Assembly (NCBI GenBank): GCA_963732925.1
Contig: CAVTBJ010000012.1
Coordinates: forward strand, 682,001-746,000
Reading direction: 5' to 3'
Length of the DNA stretch: 64,000 nucleotides
Source: DASZRZ01 sp963732925
GTDB taxonomy: Bacteria > Acidobacteriota > Terriglobia > Terriglobales > Acidobacteriaceae
In this document: positions 27,286 through 35,321 of the stretch, one piece after another
Layout of the letters: each line of letters opens with the position of its first letter
Numbering within the stretch: the stretch's first letter is position 1
Translations under genes and position numbers: made by a program
Notes under the pieces: model-generated
Told to the model about the DNA's origin: nothing
What the model saw: only the letters and a program-made list of their open reading frames with translations
Databases searched by the model: none

Positions 27286-27900
27286 ATGCTCTTTCAGGGA
27301 AACGAACGCAAGGAGCGCGAGCGCGCGATGAAAGAAGCTGGACGGCTGCCGCCGGGGCAGGCGCTCACGCTCAAGTGGCCCGTGCTCTATTACGGGTCGG
27401 TGCCGAGGTTTGACCCCGCGAACTGGGACTTCCGCATGTATGGACTGGTGGAGGAGCCGGCGCGGCTCGCCTGGGACGAATTCAACCGGCTGCCCACCGT
27501 GGAGGTGACCAGCGACTTCCACTGTGTAACCCGCTGGAGCCGCTTCGACAATCTGTGGAAGGGAGTGGCCTTCCGCGAGATTCTGAAGCTGGTCCGGCTG
27601 AAGCCCGAGGCAAAGTTCGTGCTGGTGCATGCCGAACAGGGCTACACGGCGAATGTTCCACTGGCTGATCTGGATCGCGAAAATGTTCTGCTGGCCACGC
27701 ACCACGACGGTGAGCCGCTTACCCTGGATCATGGATATCCCCTGCGGCTGATCGTGCCGCATCTTTATGCATGGAAGTCGGTGAAGTGGGTGCGCGGATT
27801 CGAGTTTCTCTCCGCAGACGTGCCCGGCTTCTGGGAGCAGAACGGCTATCACATCTATGGGGACCCGTTTCGAGAGCAGAGATTCAGCGGGGATTTGTGA
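27286..27900 (+). CDS. Sulfite-oxidase-like molybdopterin-binding protein (YuiH type)
   Basis: The 204-residue protein is the molybdopterin-binding domain of the sulfite oxidase family without haem or dimerisation domains. The Mo-ligating Cys80 is in 'SDFHCVTRWSRFDNLWKGV', and 'GYTANVPLADL', 'GEPLTLDHGYPLRLIVPHLY' and 'WVRGFEF' complete the fold. There is no Tat or Sec signal, so it is probably cytoplasmic, unlike MsrP. Members close to YuiH have no settled substrate. No molybdenum cofactor genes are nearby. Its stop codon touches the left arm of an inverted repeat. Confidence 0.87.
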   Translation: MLFQGNERKERERAMKEAGRLPPGQALTLKWPVLYYGSVPRFDPANWDFRMYGLVEEPARLAWDEFNRLPTVEVTSDFHCVTRWSRFDNLWKGVAFREILKLVRLKPEAKFVLVHAEQGYTANVPLADLDRENVLLATHHDGEPLTLDHGYPLRLIVPHLYAWKSVKWVRGFEFLSADVPGFWEQNGYHIYGDPFREQRFSGDL

Positions 27901-28061
27901 TTTGAAATTGCGAATTGGAACTTGAGTCTTTCTTAAGAGCCAGGGCGGCTTGCTGGGCGAAAGCAGATTCCTCCGCCCTCGTTTCGCCTGGGGCCTGAAT
28001 AGCAACTCTTAAAAAGGCGGGCTAGAGATTTCGATGACCGACCAATTACAAATTTCAAATC
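27899..28061. repeat. Intergenic inverted-repeat element, class A, copy 2
   Basis: A 20-base arm at 27899-27918 matches the reverse complement of 28042-28061 at 17 of 20 positions. The arms overlap the stop codons of two convergent genes, so the element fills the whole gap. The inner part also pairs in places (aagagcc... and ...ggcgggc). It may act as a bidirectional terminator. Confidence 0.65.
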
Positions 28062-28683
28062 ACTTTTTCACGATCGGGTTGTAGCCGTCATTGCGCAGCC
28101 GCGTGCGGGTGGTTTCCGCCGCCTTGAGGGTAGGGAATGGCCCTACCTGCACATGGACCAGGCTGTCGACCGGCAGGTTGGTGCTGGTAAATACCGGGTA
28201 TTGCTTTTTGCGGAGGGCGCTGGCGAGGGCTTCGGCATCCTCGCGTTTGCTGACCGCGGCGACCTGGACGCTGTACTGACCAGCGGCAGCGCGGGCCGCG
28301 GCGGGCGTGGGCTTGGGGCGTACCGGCGACTGCGAGGGCGGCGGCTGGGGAGGCAGAAGCTTGGGGTCTGGCTCTTTCTGCGACACGGCCTTGTAGAAGG
28401 TGAGCTCGTCGCGGCTCGGGGTATCGTCTTTCGGGGAGGAAGCGCAGTTCTCGCCGACGGCACAATCGCTGCTGGCTGCAACGACTCCCGCCTCCGGCTT
28501 GGGCGCGCCGGAAGGCTTGAGTCCGGCTTCGGGCGCAGCCGCCGCGGCAGGTTGCGGAGGGGCTGTGCTCCGGCCCAGGGTGAAGCCAAAGGCGAAGAAG
28601 ACGGCGCAGAGCACGACTAAGCCGAAAAAAAGGCCCAACAGGCGGCCGGTGCCCGTGCCTTCCGAATCCCGAACGTCGGACAT
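28060..28683 (-). CDS. SPOR-domain membrane protein
   Basis: The 207-residue protein has a short cytoplasmic tail, one transmembrane helix (about residues 14-36, 'LLGLFFGLVVLCAVFFAFGF'), a long Pro/Ala-rich linker and a C-terminal SPOR domain (about 132-207) with 'GQYSVQVAAVSKREDAEALASAL', stated as a range, and 'HVQVGPFPTLKAAETTRTRL'. SPOR domains bind denuded glycan strands at division septa. The linker carries two Cys in 'SSDCAVGENCASS'. It follows the slipin gene after about 30 bases, so it is likely part of the same transcription unit as the NfeD-slipin group. Confidence 0.88.
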   Translation of the reverse strand: MSDVRDSEGTGTGRLLGLFFGLVVLCAVFFAFGFTLGRSTAPPQPAAAAAPEAGLKPSGAPKPEAGVVAASSDCAVGENCASSPKDDTPSRDELTFYKAVSQKEPDPKLLPPQPPPSQSPVRPKPTPAAARAAAGQYSVQVAAVSKREDAEALASALRKKQYPVFTSTNLPVDSLVHVQVGPFPTLKAAETTRTRLRNDGYNPIVKK

Positions 28684-28711
28684 ACTTCTTTACTCCTTCG
28701 AGCGGCCGCGA

Positions 28712-29487
28712 TTACTCCGCCTTGCTCAGGTTCCCCAACTTGCTGATGAACTGGGCGAACATCTCAATCGGCAGGGGAAAGACGATGGTAGTGTTCTTCT
28801 CCGACCCGATTTCGGTCAAAGTCTGCAGATAGCGCAATTGGATTGTGACGGGCTCGCGGCGAGCAGGTGGGCGGCCTCCACCAAGCGCTGGGCCGCGGAA
28901 AATTCGCCTTCGGCGTGAATAATCTTGGAGCGCTTTTCGCGTTCCGCCTCCGCCTGGCGGGCCATGGCGCGCTGCATCTGCTCGGGCAGATCGACCTGCT
29001 TCACTTCGACTCCTACCACCTTCACGCCCCAGGGGGCGGTGTGCTGGTCGATGATGGTTTGAATGCGCAGGTTCAGCTTGTCGCGCCGGGCCAGCAGCTC
29101 ATCGAGTTCCACCTCGCCCAGCACGGAACGCAACGTGGTCTGGGAGAACTGGTAGACCTGGTGCCGGTAGTTCTCCACTTCCACCACCGCGCGGTTGGCA
29201 TCCATGACGCGCAGAAAGACCACGGCGTTCACCTTGAGGGTGACGTTGTCTCGAGTGATGATGTCCTGAGGAGGAATTTCCAGTACGGTCTGGCGCAGGT
29301 CCACGCGCACCAGCCGGTCGATGGGAGTGAACACGAGCATCACTCCGGGTCCCTTAGGGGCGGAGAGCAGCCGCCCCAGGCGGAAGATGACGCCGCGTTC
29401 GTATTCCGCCAGAATCTTGATGGAGCTGATCAGGTACAGCACCACAATGGCAATGGCAATGCCAGTGAAGGAAATCACCTGCTGCAC
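28712..29487 (-). CDS. Slipin / SPFH-band 7 membrane protein, frameshifted near the C-terminus
   Basis: The product is a stomatin-like slipin of about 258 residues. It has an N-terminal membrane segment ('VISFTGIAIAIVVLYLISSI') and an SPFH domain with 'EYERGVIFRLGR', 'PPQDIITRDNVTLKVNAVV' and 'WGVKVVGVEVKQVDLP'. A coiled helical tail follows ('ARQAEAEREKRSKIIHAEGE'). One base is missing near 28849: restoring it continues 'LLAASP' into 'VTIQLRYLQTL' and a normal slipin end '...SKLGNLSKAE'. Without it the frame runs into an early stop at 28816. Slipins form oligomeric rings in the membrane and pair with NfeD proteases. The nfeD gene lies directly upstream, with a gap of 226 bases. Confidence 0.87.
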
Positions 29488-29713
29488 CTCCCGGACGAGA
29501 ATCTTGCAACAGCGCGGATTTTAGCAGCTTTCAGAGGAGCTCAAGGATGCGAGGACGGGCAGTGGTAGCCCATATGGCAACAGGGGCTTTGCTCACGCTG
29601 AGAAGCCTGCGTTCACCGTCCTAGACAGGGGCTTTCGAGGGATCCTTCGATGTGCGCAGGATGACTCGGATCCAGGGTTTGTTTCGGTCGTGCATTGCGC
29701 ATCGAAGGACAAC

Positions 29714-31015
29714 TCAGGCGAGTTTGCCAGGGCTATGCTCCGGGACTGCAGTCGGTTCCACTTCCAGCTGGAATTCGCGGACGTTGCGGATGCGGACCGG
29801 GTCCCCGGGAGCGACGGGGCTGGTGGAAACGGCGTCCCAGATCTCGCCGTGCACGAAGACCTTGCCCTCCGGCGACAAGGGAGTGCGCGCCACCCCAAGC
29901 TCGCCCACCATTCCCTGCACCCCGGTAGTGACCTTCCGGCGTTGCGCGCGCAGAGCGATGGTCATGAGGAAGCTGGCGATGACGCCGAAAGGCACGCTGA
30001 CCGCCAGGGCCGTCCAAAGCTGAACCCGCAGTTGGGGGATGGGGCCATCCACCAGCAGAAGGGCCCCCAGCACGAGCGAAGTGATGCCGGCGGCGGTCAG
30101 AGCGCCGTAGGATGTGAACTTTGCCTCCAGGACAAAAAACACGAATCCCAGGGCTATCAGCGCCAAGGCGGCCCAGTTCACCGGCAGGATGTTCAAAGCG
30201 AACACGGCCAGAACGATGGAAAAGGTTCCGACAATGCCGGGCACGATCAGCCCGGGATTGGTGAACTCGACATAAAGCGCCAGCGCTCCCACGATCAGCA
30301 GGATGAACGCAATGTTCGGGTCCATCAGCTTATTCAGGATCTGCTGGCGCACAGTCATTTCGAAGGGCTGAACCGCTTGCCCCGCCAGGTGGAGGGTCTG
30401 CTTGCTGCCATCCCAGCGGGTAATAGTGCGGCCGTCGAGTTTGCTGAGCAGTTCGCTCTGGTTGCCGGCGACGAGGTCGATGAGGTTCTGGTCCAGCGCT
30501 TCCCGGTCGGTAAAGGATTTGGACTGGCGCACCGCGGACTCGGCCGCCGCAACGTTGCGTCCGCGCCTGGAGACCACGGAACGCATGAGGGCGGCGGAGT
30601 CGTTTTCAACCTTTTCCTTCATGGTGCCGGTTATGTCGCCGCCGCCGATCGCCACCGGATGGGCTGCGCCGGTATTGGTTCCGGGCGCCATGGCCGCGAT
30701 ATCCGCTGACTCCAGAATGAAGAAACCGGCGGAAGCCGCGCGGGCGCCGCCGGGCGCCACGTAGATAATGACCGGCACCTTCGATTCAACAATGTCCGTG
30801 ATGATCTGGCGGGTGGAGTCGGCCAGGCCTCCCGGCGTTCGGAGTTCGATCAACAGTGCGCTGGCATTGCGGTCTCCCGCGGCAGTGATAGCGCGATGGA
30901 TAAATTCTTCCGCGATAGGATGAATCGGGCCGTCGACCACGATCTTGAGAACATCCGCCCGGGCGGCTGCGCAGAAAACCAGCAGAACGAGCGGGAATAA
31001 CCGCCAGCGCGCCAT
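29714..31015 (-). CDS. NfeD-family membrane serine protease
   Basis: The 433-residue protein is a long-form NfeD. A signal peptide ('LVLLVFCAAARADV') leads to a ClpP-class protease domain with the nucleophile Ser95 in 'GGARAASAGFFI' and the likely general base Lys135 in 'TMKEKVENDS'. Then come about five transmembrane helices (residues about 235-345) and a C-terminal OB-fold NfeD domain ('GMVGELGVARTPLSPEGKVFVHGEIWDA', about 372-400). Homologues cut the hydrophobic C-terminus of stomatin-like proteins, and the slipin gene follows, which supports partnership. The dyad is intact. The TPR gene lies 52 bases upstream. Confidence 0.92.
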   Translation of the reverse strand: MARWRLFPLVLLVFCAAARADVLKIVVDGPIHPIAEEFIHRAITAAGDRNASALLIELRTPGGLADSTRQIITDIVESKVPVIIYVAPGGARAASAGFFILESADIAAMAPGTNTGAAHPVAIGGGDITGTMKEKVENDSAALMRSVVSRRGRNVAAAESAVRQSKSFTDREALDQNLIDLVAGNQSELLSKLDGRTITRWDGSKQTLHLAGQAVQPFEMTVRQQILNKLMDPNIAFILLIVGALALYVEFTNPGLIVPGIVGTFSIVLAVFALNILPVNWAALALIALGFVFFVLEAKFTSYGALTAAGITSLVLGALLLVDGPIPQLRVQLWTALAVSVPFGVIASFLMTIALRAQRRKVTTGVQGMVGELGVARTPLSPEGKVFVHGEIWDAVSTSPVAPGDPVRIRNVREFQLEVEPTAVPEHSPGKLA

Positions 31016-31067
31016 TTTGCGCGCGCCTGCTTTGGCGCAGTGCAGGCGTTCTGCCGTGCGCGCGGTT

Positions 31068-32774
31068 TCATTGCTCGCTTCCTTTTGCGCCCGTTTTTTG
31101 CCGGATCATGCGCTGCAGGTCCAGAACGGCGGCATCCTGAGGCGCGATGGCGACGGCGCGTTGCACATCCTGAGCGGCCGGCGTCCAGTTTATTTTCCTC
31201 CAGGTCGAGCCGGCCCAGCACCAGCAGCGCCTCCACCGAGTCTCCCAGGCGCAGAGCTGCCTGCGCTTCCTGCCGAGCCTGCTCAGGATTGGTCTTCTCC
31301 AAGGTTCGAGCCAGTCCGGAATGAGCCGAGAGGTTCTGCGGGTCCAGTGCGGTAGCTTGGCGAAAATCCCGCTCGGCCTGGGTCTGGAAGCCCTGCTGCA
31401 GCATCTGCCGTCCGCGGTCCACGTAAAGGCCGGCATGGGTCTGAGGGTCGGTGTGCGCCAGTCGCAGCTCGGTTGCGTTTTGAATTTCCAGGGCCAATTG
31501 ATCGAACGAGGTCTCGTCGTAGGCGGACTTGATTCGCGGCGCGGGCTGCTGGCTTGCCTGACTTGCCACATGCTGGCCTGCGGGGGCTTGGCTTGGCGGC
31601 GTCGGGCTGTTCGGCTGTTGATTTGCCGAAGACGCGGCTTGGGGAGGGCTGCGGCAGCCGCTCCCGTGTTGGGCATGTCGGTCAGGGTAGCGAGAAGCGC
31701 GCGGGCCTCATCGTCGGATGGGTTCAGTTTCAACAAGTCGCGCAACTGCCGAACTGCTCCCGCGGAGTCCGACGCGCGGGCAAGCGCCAGGGCCAGATTG
31801 AAATGGTAGTCGGGGTCTTGCGGATCCGCCTCGGTCGCCTTGCGAAAATCCCCCAGAGCCGCGGGGTCTCCGCCGAGGTATTCGACCACGCCCAGGTTAT
31901 TGGAAATTTCGGGCAGCGGAAACTGCGATTCAACAAAACGGAAGGCACTTTCAGCGCGATCGTTCTGCTTGAGGTGGTATGCCGAGAGTCCCAGATAGAA
32001 GTTTGCCTCGCGGGCGCGCTGGTCGGTGGCCGGAATGCGGGCAAACCAGTCTGCCGCCTGCTGGTAGTTTTCCGCGTCAAAATAGGTCTTGCCCAGTTCG
32101 AGTATGGCCCGGCTATAGGTAGGATTGCGGCGGATGGCTTCGGAAAAATACCGGACCTTTTGTTCGTGCGTGCTGGCCAGCACTCCACGAATGTAATTTT
32201 CAAAGGCATCCAGGCGAATCGCTGGCGCCTGCGCCAGAAAGTTTTCCTTAGAGATCTCCAGCGACGGCCGGATCTGGCGCAGCAAGTCCCAGGAAAGCGA
32301 TCCTTGGACCTTCAGGATGCTCACCAGCGGGCCGGACTCCACCTGTGCAGGCAGCAGGTGGAGGCGTTTGAGGTCCAACAACTGCGCCCGGGCGGCAAAG
32401 GTCTCGCCATCGAAGGTGAAGCTGCCGAGCACCGCGTAATCGACATCCATTTGTTCGGCAATGCGGAACAGGGTGGCGCGGGAAAGCGAAACGTTGCCGG
32501 GAACTCCCGCCCGTTCAAAAGCATAGGCCCGGTCGCTGCGTGGAACCGTGTAGAGCCAGGGCATAGACATGCGTTCGCTCAGCACTTCGGGGAAGGACTC
32601 TGAGATCCACTGCAGGCCCGGCGCTCCGGAGCGGTTCTCAAAGGGAAAGACCACGAGCGTCGCCGACGAGGGTGACGGGGATGATGAAGAGGCTGCAGTT
32701 GGAGTCTGCCCCTGGACCGGCCTCATGAAAAACAGCAGGACCAGGGCGACGCAAATGCAATGAAAGCGATTCAA
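31068..32774 (-). CDS. Exported TPR protein with FlgO/CsgG-like N-terminus, frameshifted
   Basis: Three frame segments give one exported protein of about 568 residues. The N-terminus carries a hydrophobic segment ('CICVALVLLFF') and then 'ATLVVFPFENRSGAPGLQWI', the opening of FlgO/CsgG-like domains that sense or assemble at the envelope. TPR repeats follow from about residue 180 ('SRAILELGKTYFDAENYQQAADWF', 'PDYHFNLALALARASDSAGAV'). A Pro/Gln/Ser linker leads to further TPRs ('AGLYVDRGRQMLQQGFQTQAERDF'). One base is missing near 31636 and one is extra near 31178. The start is unclear; I propose a TTG at 32774, with a TATAAT just upstream. Its place ahead of nfeD suggests co-transcription. Confidence 0.72.
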   Translation of the reverse strand: MNRFHCICVALVLLFFMRPVQGQTPTAASSSSPSPSSATLVVFPFENRSGAPGLQWISESFPEVLSERMSMPWLYTVPRSDRAYAFERAGVPGNVSLSRATLFRIAEQMDVDYAVLGSFTFDGETFAARAQLLDLKRLHLLPAQVESGPLVSILKVQGSLSWDLLRQIRPSLEISKENFLAQAPAIRLDAFENYIRGVLASTHEQKVRYFSEAIRRNPTYSRAILELGKTYFDAENYQQAADWFARIPATDQRAREANFYLGLSAYHLKQNDRAESAFRFVESQFPLPEISNNLGVVEYLGGDPAALGDFRKATEADPQDPDYHFNLALALARASDSAGAVRQLRDLLKLNPSDDEARALLATLTDMPNTGAAAAALPKPRLRQINSRTARRRQAKPPQASMWQVRQASSPRRESSPPTTRPRSINWPWKFKTQPSCDWRTPTLRPMPAFTWTADGRCCSRASRPRPSGIFAKLPHWTRRTSRLIPDWLEPWRRPILSRLGRKRRQLCAWETRWRRCWCWAGSTWRKINWTPAAQDVQRAVAIAPQDAAVLDLQRMIRQKTGAKGSEQ

Positions 32775-32965
32775 GATAGCTTGATTATAGCGGCGGTGAA
32801 GGCGGAAATTGAGAAACTTGGGTGATTGAGCCATCGAGTATTGACGAATCCGGGGACACAATCGAGAGCTGCCAGGAATTTGCAAACGAGAGTGAACTTG
32901 CGATCTGAGAATTCCTGAAGCGGGCCATCCTTTTCCGCCTGAGATCAGACTCGTAAACTGAAAGC

Positions 32966-33640
32966 ATGACGCGAGGCTGGCTCTGGTTCCAGCTTGCCGT
33001 CGGCTACGGCATTCTGGAAGTCGCTCTGTGGACAAGCGGCCATGCTCAGGCGATTGCCTGCTGGGCGGTTGCGGTCTGGATCGTGCTTTCGGTTGTGGCC
33101 CAGGGGCGGTCCCCTGGCGAGCTTGGAATAGGAGCTGCCGGATTTTCAAGAGCCCTGATTGCAGTGCCGCTGGCGGCGGCGGCCAGCCTGGCCGTCCTTC
33201 TGGCGGCCTGGAGCGCGGGAACGCTGGGCGGGCTTCCGGGCACAGGTCCGGTCTGGCGGCATGCGCTTTCCTACTCCGTCTGGGCTGTCTTTCAGCAGTT
33301 CATGCTACAGAGCTTCTTCTACGTGAATTTGGAACGGCTGCTGAGAGACAGAAAAAAGGCGTGCTGGGCAACGGCAGGATTATTTGCCGCAGCGCACATT
33401 CCAAATCCCGTGCTGGTGCCGGCAACGTTTGTGGCCGGAATGGCCTTTGTGAAGCTCTTCCAGCGCGCACGCAACATTTACCCGCTGGGGATGGCTCATG
33501 CTTTGCTGGGCCTCACGATCGCGATCGTCGCGCCCCATGGGTGGATCCGAAACATGCGCGTGGGAGCATCTTATTTTCGCTATCCTTCCCGTCCGCGACG
33601 AGCTTCGACCCAGGCGTTGCCCCCCACCGACGTGGGTTGA
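32966..33640 (+). CDS. CPBP (ABI)-family membrane protein with altered catalytic motif
   Basis: The 224-residue protein has about seven transmembrane helices. The C-terminal part fits the CPBP/ABI intramembrane protease fold: the third and fourth motifs are seen as 'FAAAHIPNP' and 'GMAHALLGL', both with His. The first motif, normally E-E-x-x-x-R, reads QQFMLQ at 'VFQQFMLQSFFYVNLE'. With both Glu replaced by Gln the classical glutamate protease chemistry is doubtful. The ATG at 32966 is divergent from the TPR gene. Function is unknown; some CPBP relatives act in carotenoid or prenyl-lipid metabolism. Confidence 0.75.
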   Translation: MTRGWLWFQLAVGYGILEVALWTSGHAQAIACWAVAVWIVLSVVAQGRSPGELGIGAAGFSRALIAVPLAAAASLAVLLAAWSAGTLGGLPGTGPVWRHALSYSVWAVFQQFMLQSFFYVNLERLLRDRKKACWATAGLFAAAHIPNPVLVPATFVAGMAFVKLFQRARNIYPLGMAHALLGLTIAIVAPHGWIRNMRVGASYFRYPSRPRRASTQALPPTDVG

Positions 33641-34130
33641 ACCTGATCTCCCTTTCCGGATAGTATTAGACTCGGGAAGGGTGCGGTTTCAGCTTGACAG
33701 CCGTAGATTCACCGGGTGCGAAACACTGAAAATAAAAGACACTTGGCGCGACGCAATCGCCGAGTGCTCCCCTATCTGACGTTTCCGGTTTGTGGATGCA
33801 GGCGACCTTTTCGCCCGGGCGCGTTGTTCTGCCGTCCCTGTCTGCTCACGGTGTGGCCAAGTTCGACGTGGAATGTAATGGAGGGGCAATAAAAATTTTG
33901 GGAATGCCTATTTACTCTTCTTACGTCCAAAGCTGGGGGAGTGGGGGATTTTGGCATATTCCAGTGCCATGCCAGGCATAGGCCGCTGCGGAAGTGCTCC
34001 CGGTTCCTGAGTTCCGAGATCAAGTAACGATATATGCCACTAAGGTGCCTCCCTGGGGGAGAAAAAACAAGTCAGAAAGGAAGCTGGGTACGCAGATAAT
34101 TGTTTGCCCGGGAGTTCGGGTAAGAGGCTT
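33641..34130. other. Long leader region before the RND efflux genes
   Basis: About 490 bases without a supported gene. A 63-codon frame (33790-33981) has no ribosome site and is unlikely. The region contains G runs (gggggagtggggg at about 33935-33948), the inverted repeat tggca / tgcca just after it, and a ctccc-ggggag hairpin near 34048-34062. These may be regulatory signals for the efflux operon, but I cannot assign a class. Confidence 0.35.
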
Positions 34131-35309
34131 ATGTTGCGCGCGACTTTAGGTGTTGTGATATCCGGCGTTGTTTTGCTGGCCGGCTGTTCGGCGACGGCCG
34201 GAAAGCAGGTCCGTGCACAGGCCGAGGCAATGGTTCCGGTTACCGTCGCCACCGTGGAACGGAAGAATATACCGTTGAAGGTGCAGGCGATCGGCTCGGT
34301 GGAAGCCTATTCGGTGGTGGGAGTGAAGTCCCAGGTGACCGGCGAGCTGGTTGGGGTCCATTTCCAGGAAGGGCAGGACGTCAAGAAAGGCGACCTGCTC
34401 TTCACCATCGACCCGCGTCCCTTCCAGGCGGAAGTAGACCGCCAGGAAGCGAATCTGGCGCGCGACGTTGCGCAGGCGGAGAACCAGCGTGCACAGGCGC
34501 GGCGCTATGAGCAGTTGTTCAAGGAAGGAGTCATCTCCAGCGAGCAATACGACCAGCAGCGGACGAACAATGAAGCCCTGGAAGCCACGGTGCGCGCTGA
34601 CCGGGCGGCGCTGCAGACGGCAAAATTGGACCTGCAATACACTGAAATCCACGCTCCCATCAGCGGCCGGACAGGAAGCCTGATGGTGAATCAGGGGAAC
34701 ATGGTTCGGGCCAACGACACCACGGACCTGGTCACCATTCACCAGGTCGAGCCCATCTTCGTAAGCTTCGCGGTGCATGAGCAGTACCTGCCTGAAATCC
34801 GGCACTTCATGGCGACCAAGGGACTGACGGCCGAGGTGGGAGTTCCGGGAAGCACGAAGCAGGCCGAGGGCAAGGTTTTCTTCGTCGACAACAAGGTGGA
34901 TCCCAGTACGGCGATGATCCGGCTGAAGGCGGTGTTTCCGAATCGGGAGCGGCAGCTGTGGCCCGGCCAATACGCCGACGTTTCTCTCACTCTCACCGTG
35001 CAATCGGGCGCCATCGTGGTTCCCAACCAGGCAGTTCAAACAGGGCAGGATGGAGAGTTTGTGTTCATCGTCGACGACCAGCATTTCGCGCAGCAGCGGA
35101 AAGTGAAGGTGCTGCGCAGGGTGGGAGACCAGGCGGTGATTGCCGAAGGGTTGAATCCTGGACAAACGGTCGTCACGGACGGGCAACTGCGGCTGCGGCC
35201 GACCGGAACCAAGGTCGAGATCAAGCAGGCGGCGGGCGAGGTGATTTCCCAGCAGCAGAATTCGGCGGCTTCCGAACCGCCGAACCGGCAGATCGCCGCA
35301 GCCAGGTAA
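34131..35309 (+). CDS. mdtA: RND efflux periplasmic adaptor (MdtA type)
   Basis: The 392-residue protein begins with a lipoprotein signal ('LLAGC', lipidated Cys at about residue 19). It then shows the adaptor plan: barrel-sandwich half 'GSVEAYSVVGVKSQVTGELVGV', an alpha-helical hairpin with 'ANLARDVAQAENQRAQARRYEQLFKEGVIS' (about 105-134), lipoyl half 'TEIHAPISGRTGSL', and beta-barrel and membrane-proximal domains ('AVFPNRERQLWPGQYADVSL'). The ATG at 34131 is preferred over a TTG nine codons upstream because of the aagagg site. Twelve bases separate it from the permease gene, so the two form an operon. Confidence 0.92.
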   Translation: MLRATLGVVISGVVLLAGCSATAGKQVRAQAEAMVPVTVATVERKNIPLKVQAIGSVEAYSVVGVKSQVTGELVGVHFQEGQDVKKGDLLFTIDPRPFQAEVDRQEANLARDVAQAENQRAQARRYEQLFKEGVISSEQYDQQRTNNEALEATVRADRAALQTAKLDLQYTEIHAPISGRTGSLMVNQGNMVRANDTTDLVTIHQVEPIFVSFAVHEQYLPEIRHFMATKGLTAEVGVPGSTKQAEGKVFFVDNKVDPSTAMIRLKAVFPNRERQLWPGQYADVSLTLTVQSGAIVVPNQAVQTGQDGEFVFIVDDQHFAQQRKVKVLRRVGDQAVIAEGLNPGQTVVTDGQLRLRPTGTKVEIKQAAGEVISQQQNSAASEPPNRQIAAAR

Positions 35310-35321
35310 GAGGTTGAGCGC

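Noticed and set aside
33950..33972. Possible sigma-54 promoter (tggcatattccagtgcc)
   Set aside because: The GG and GC elements are not at the required spacing, so the consensus fails.
33790..33981. 63-codon frame before the efflux operon
   Set aside because: No ribosome site and it covers G runs and inverted repeats that look regulatory.
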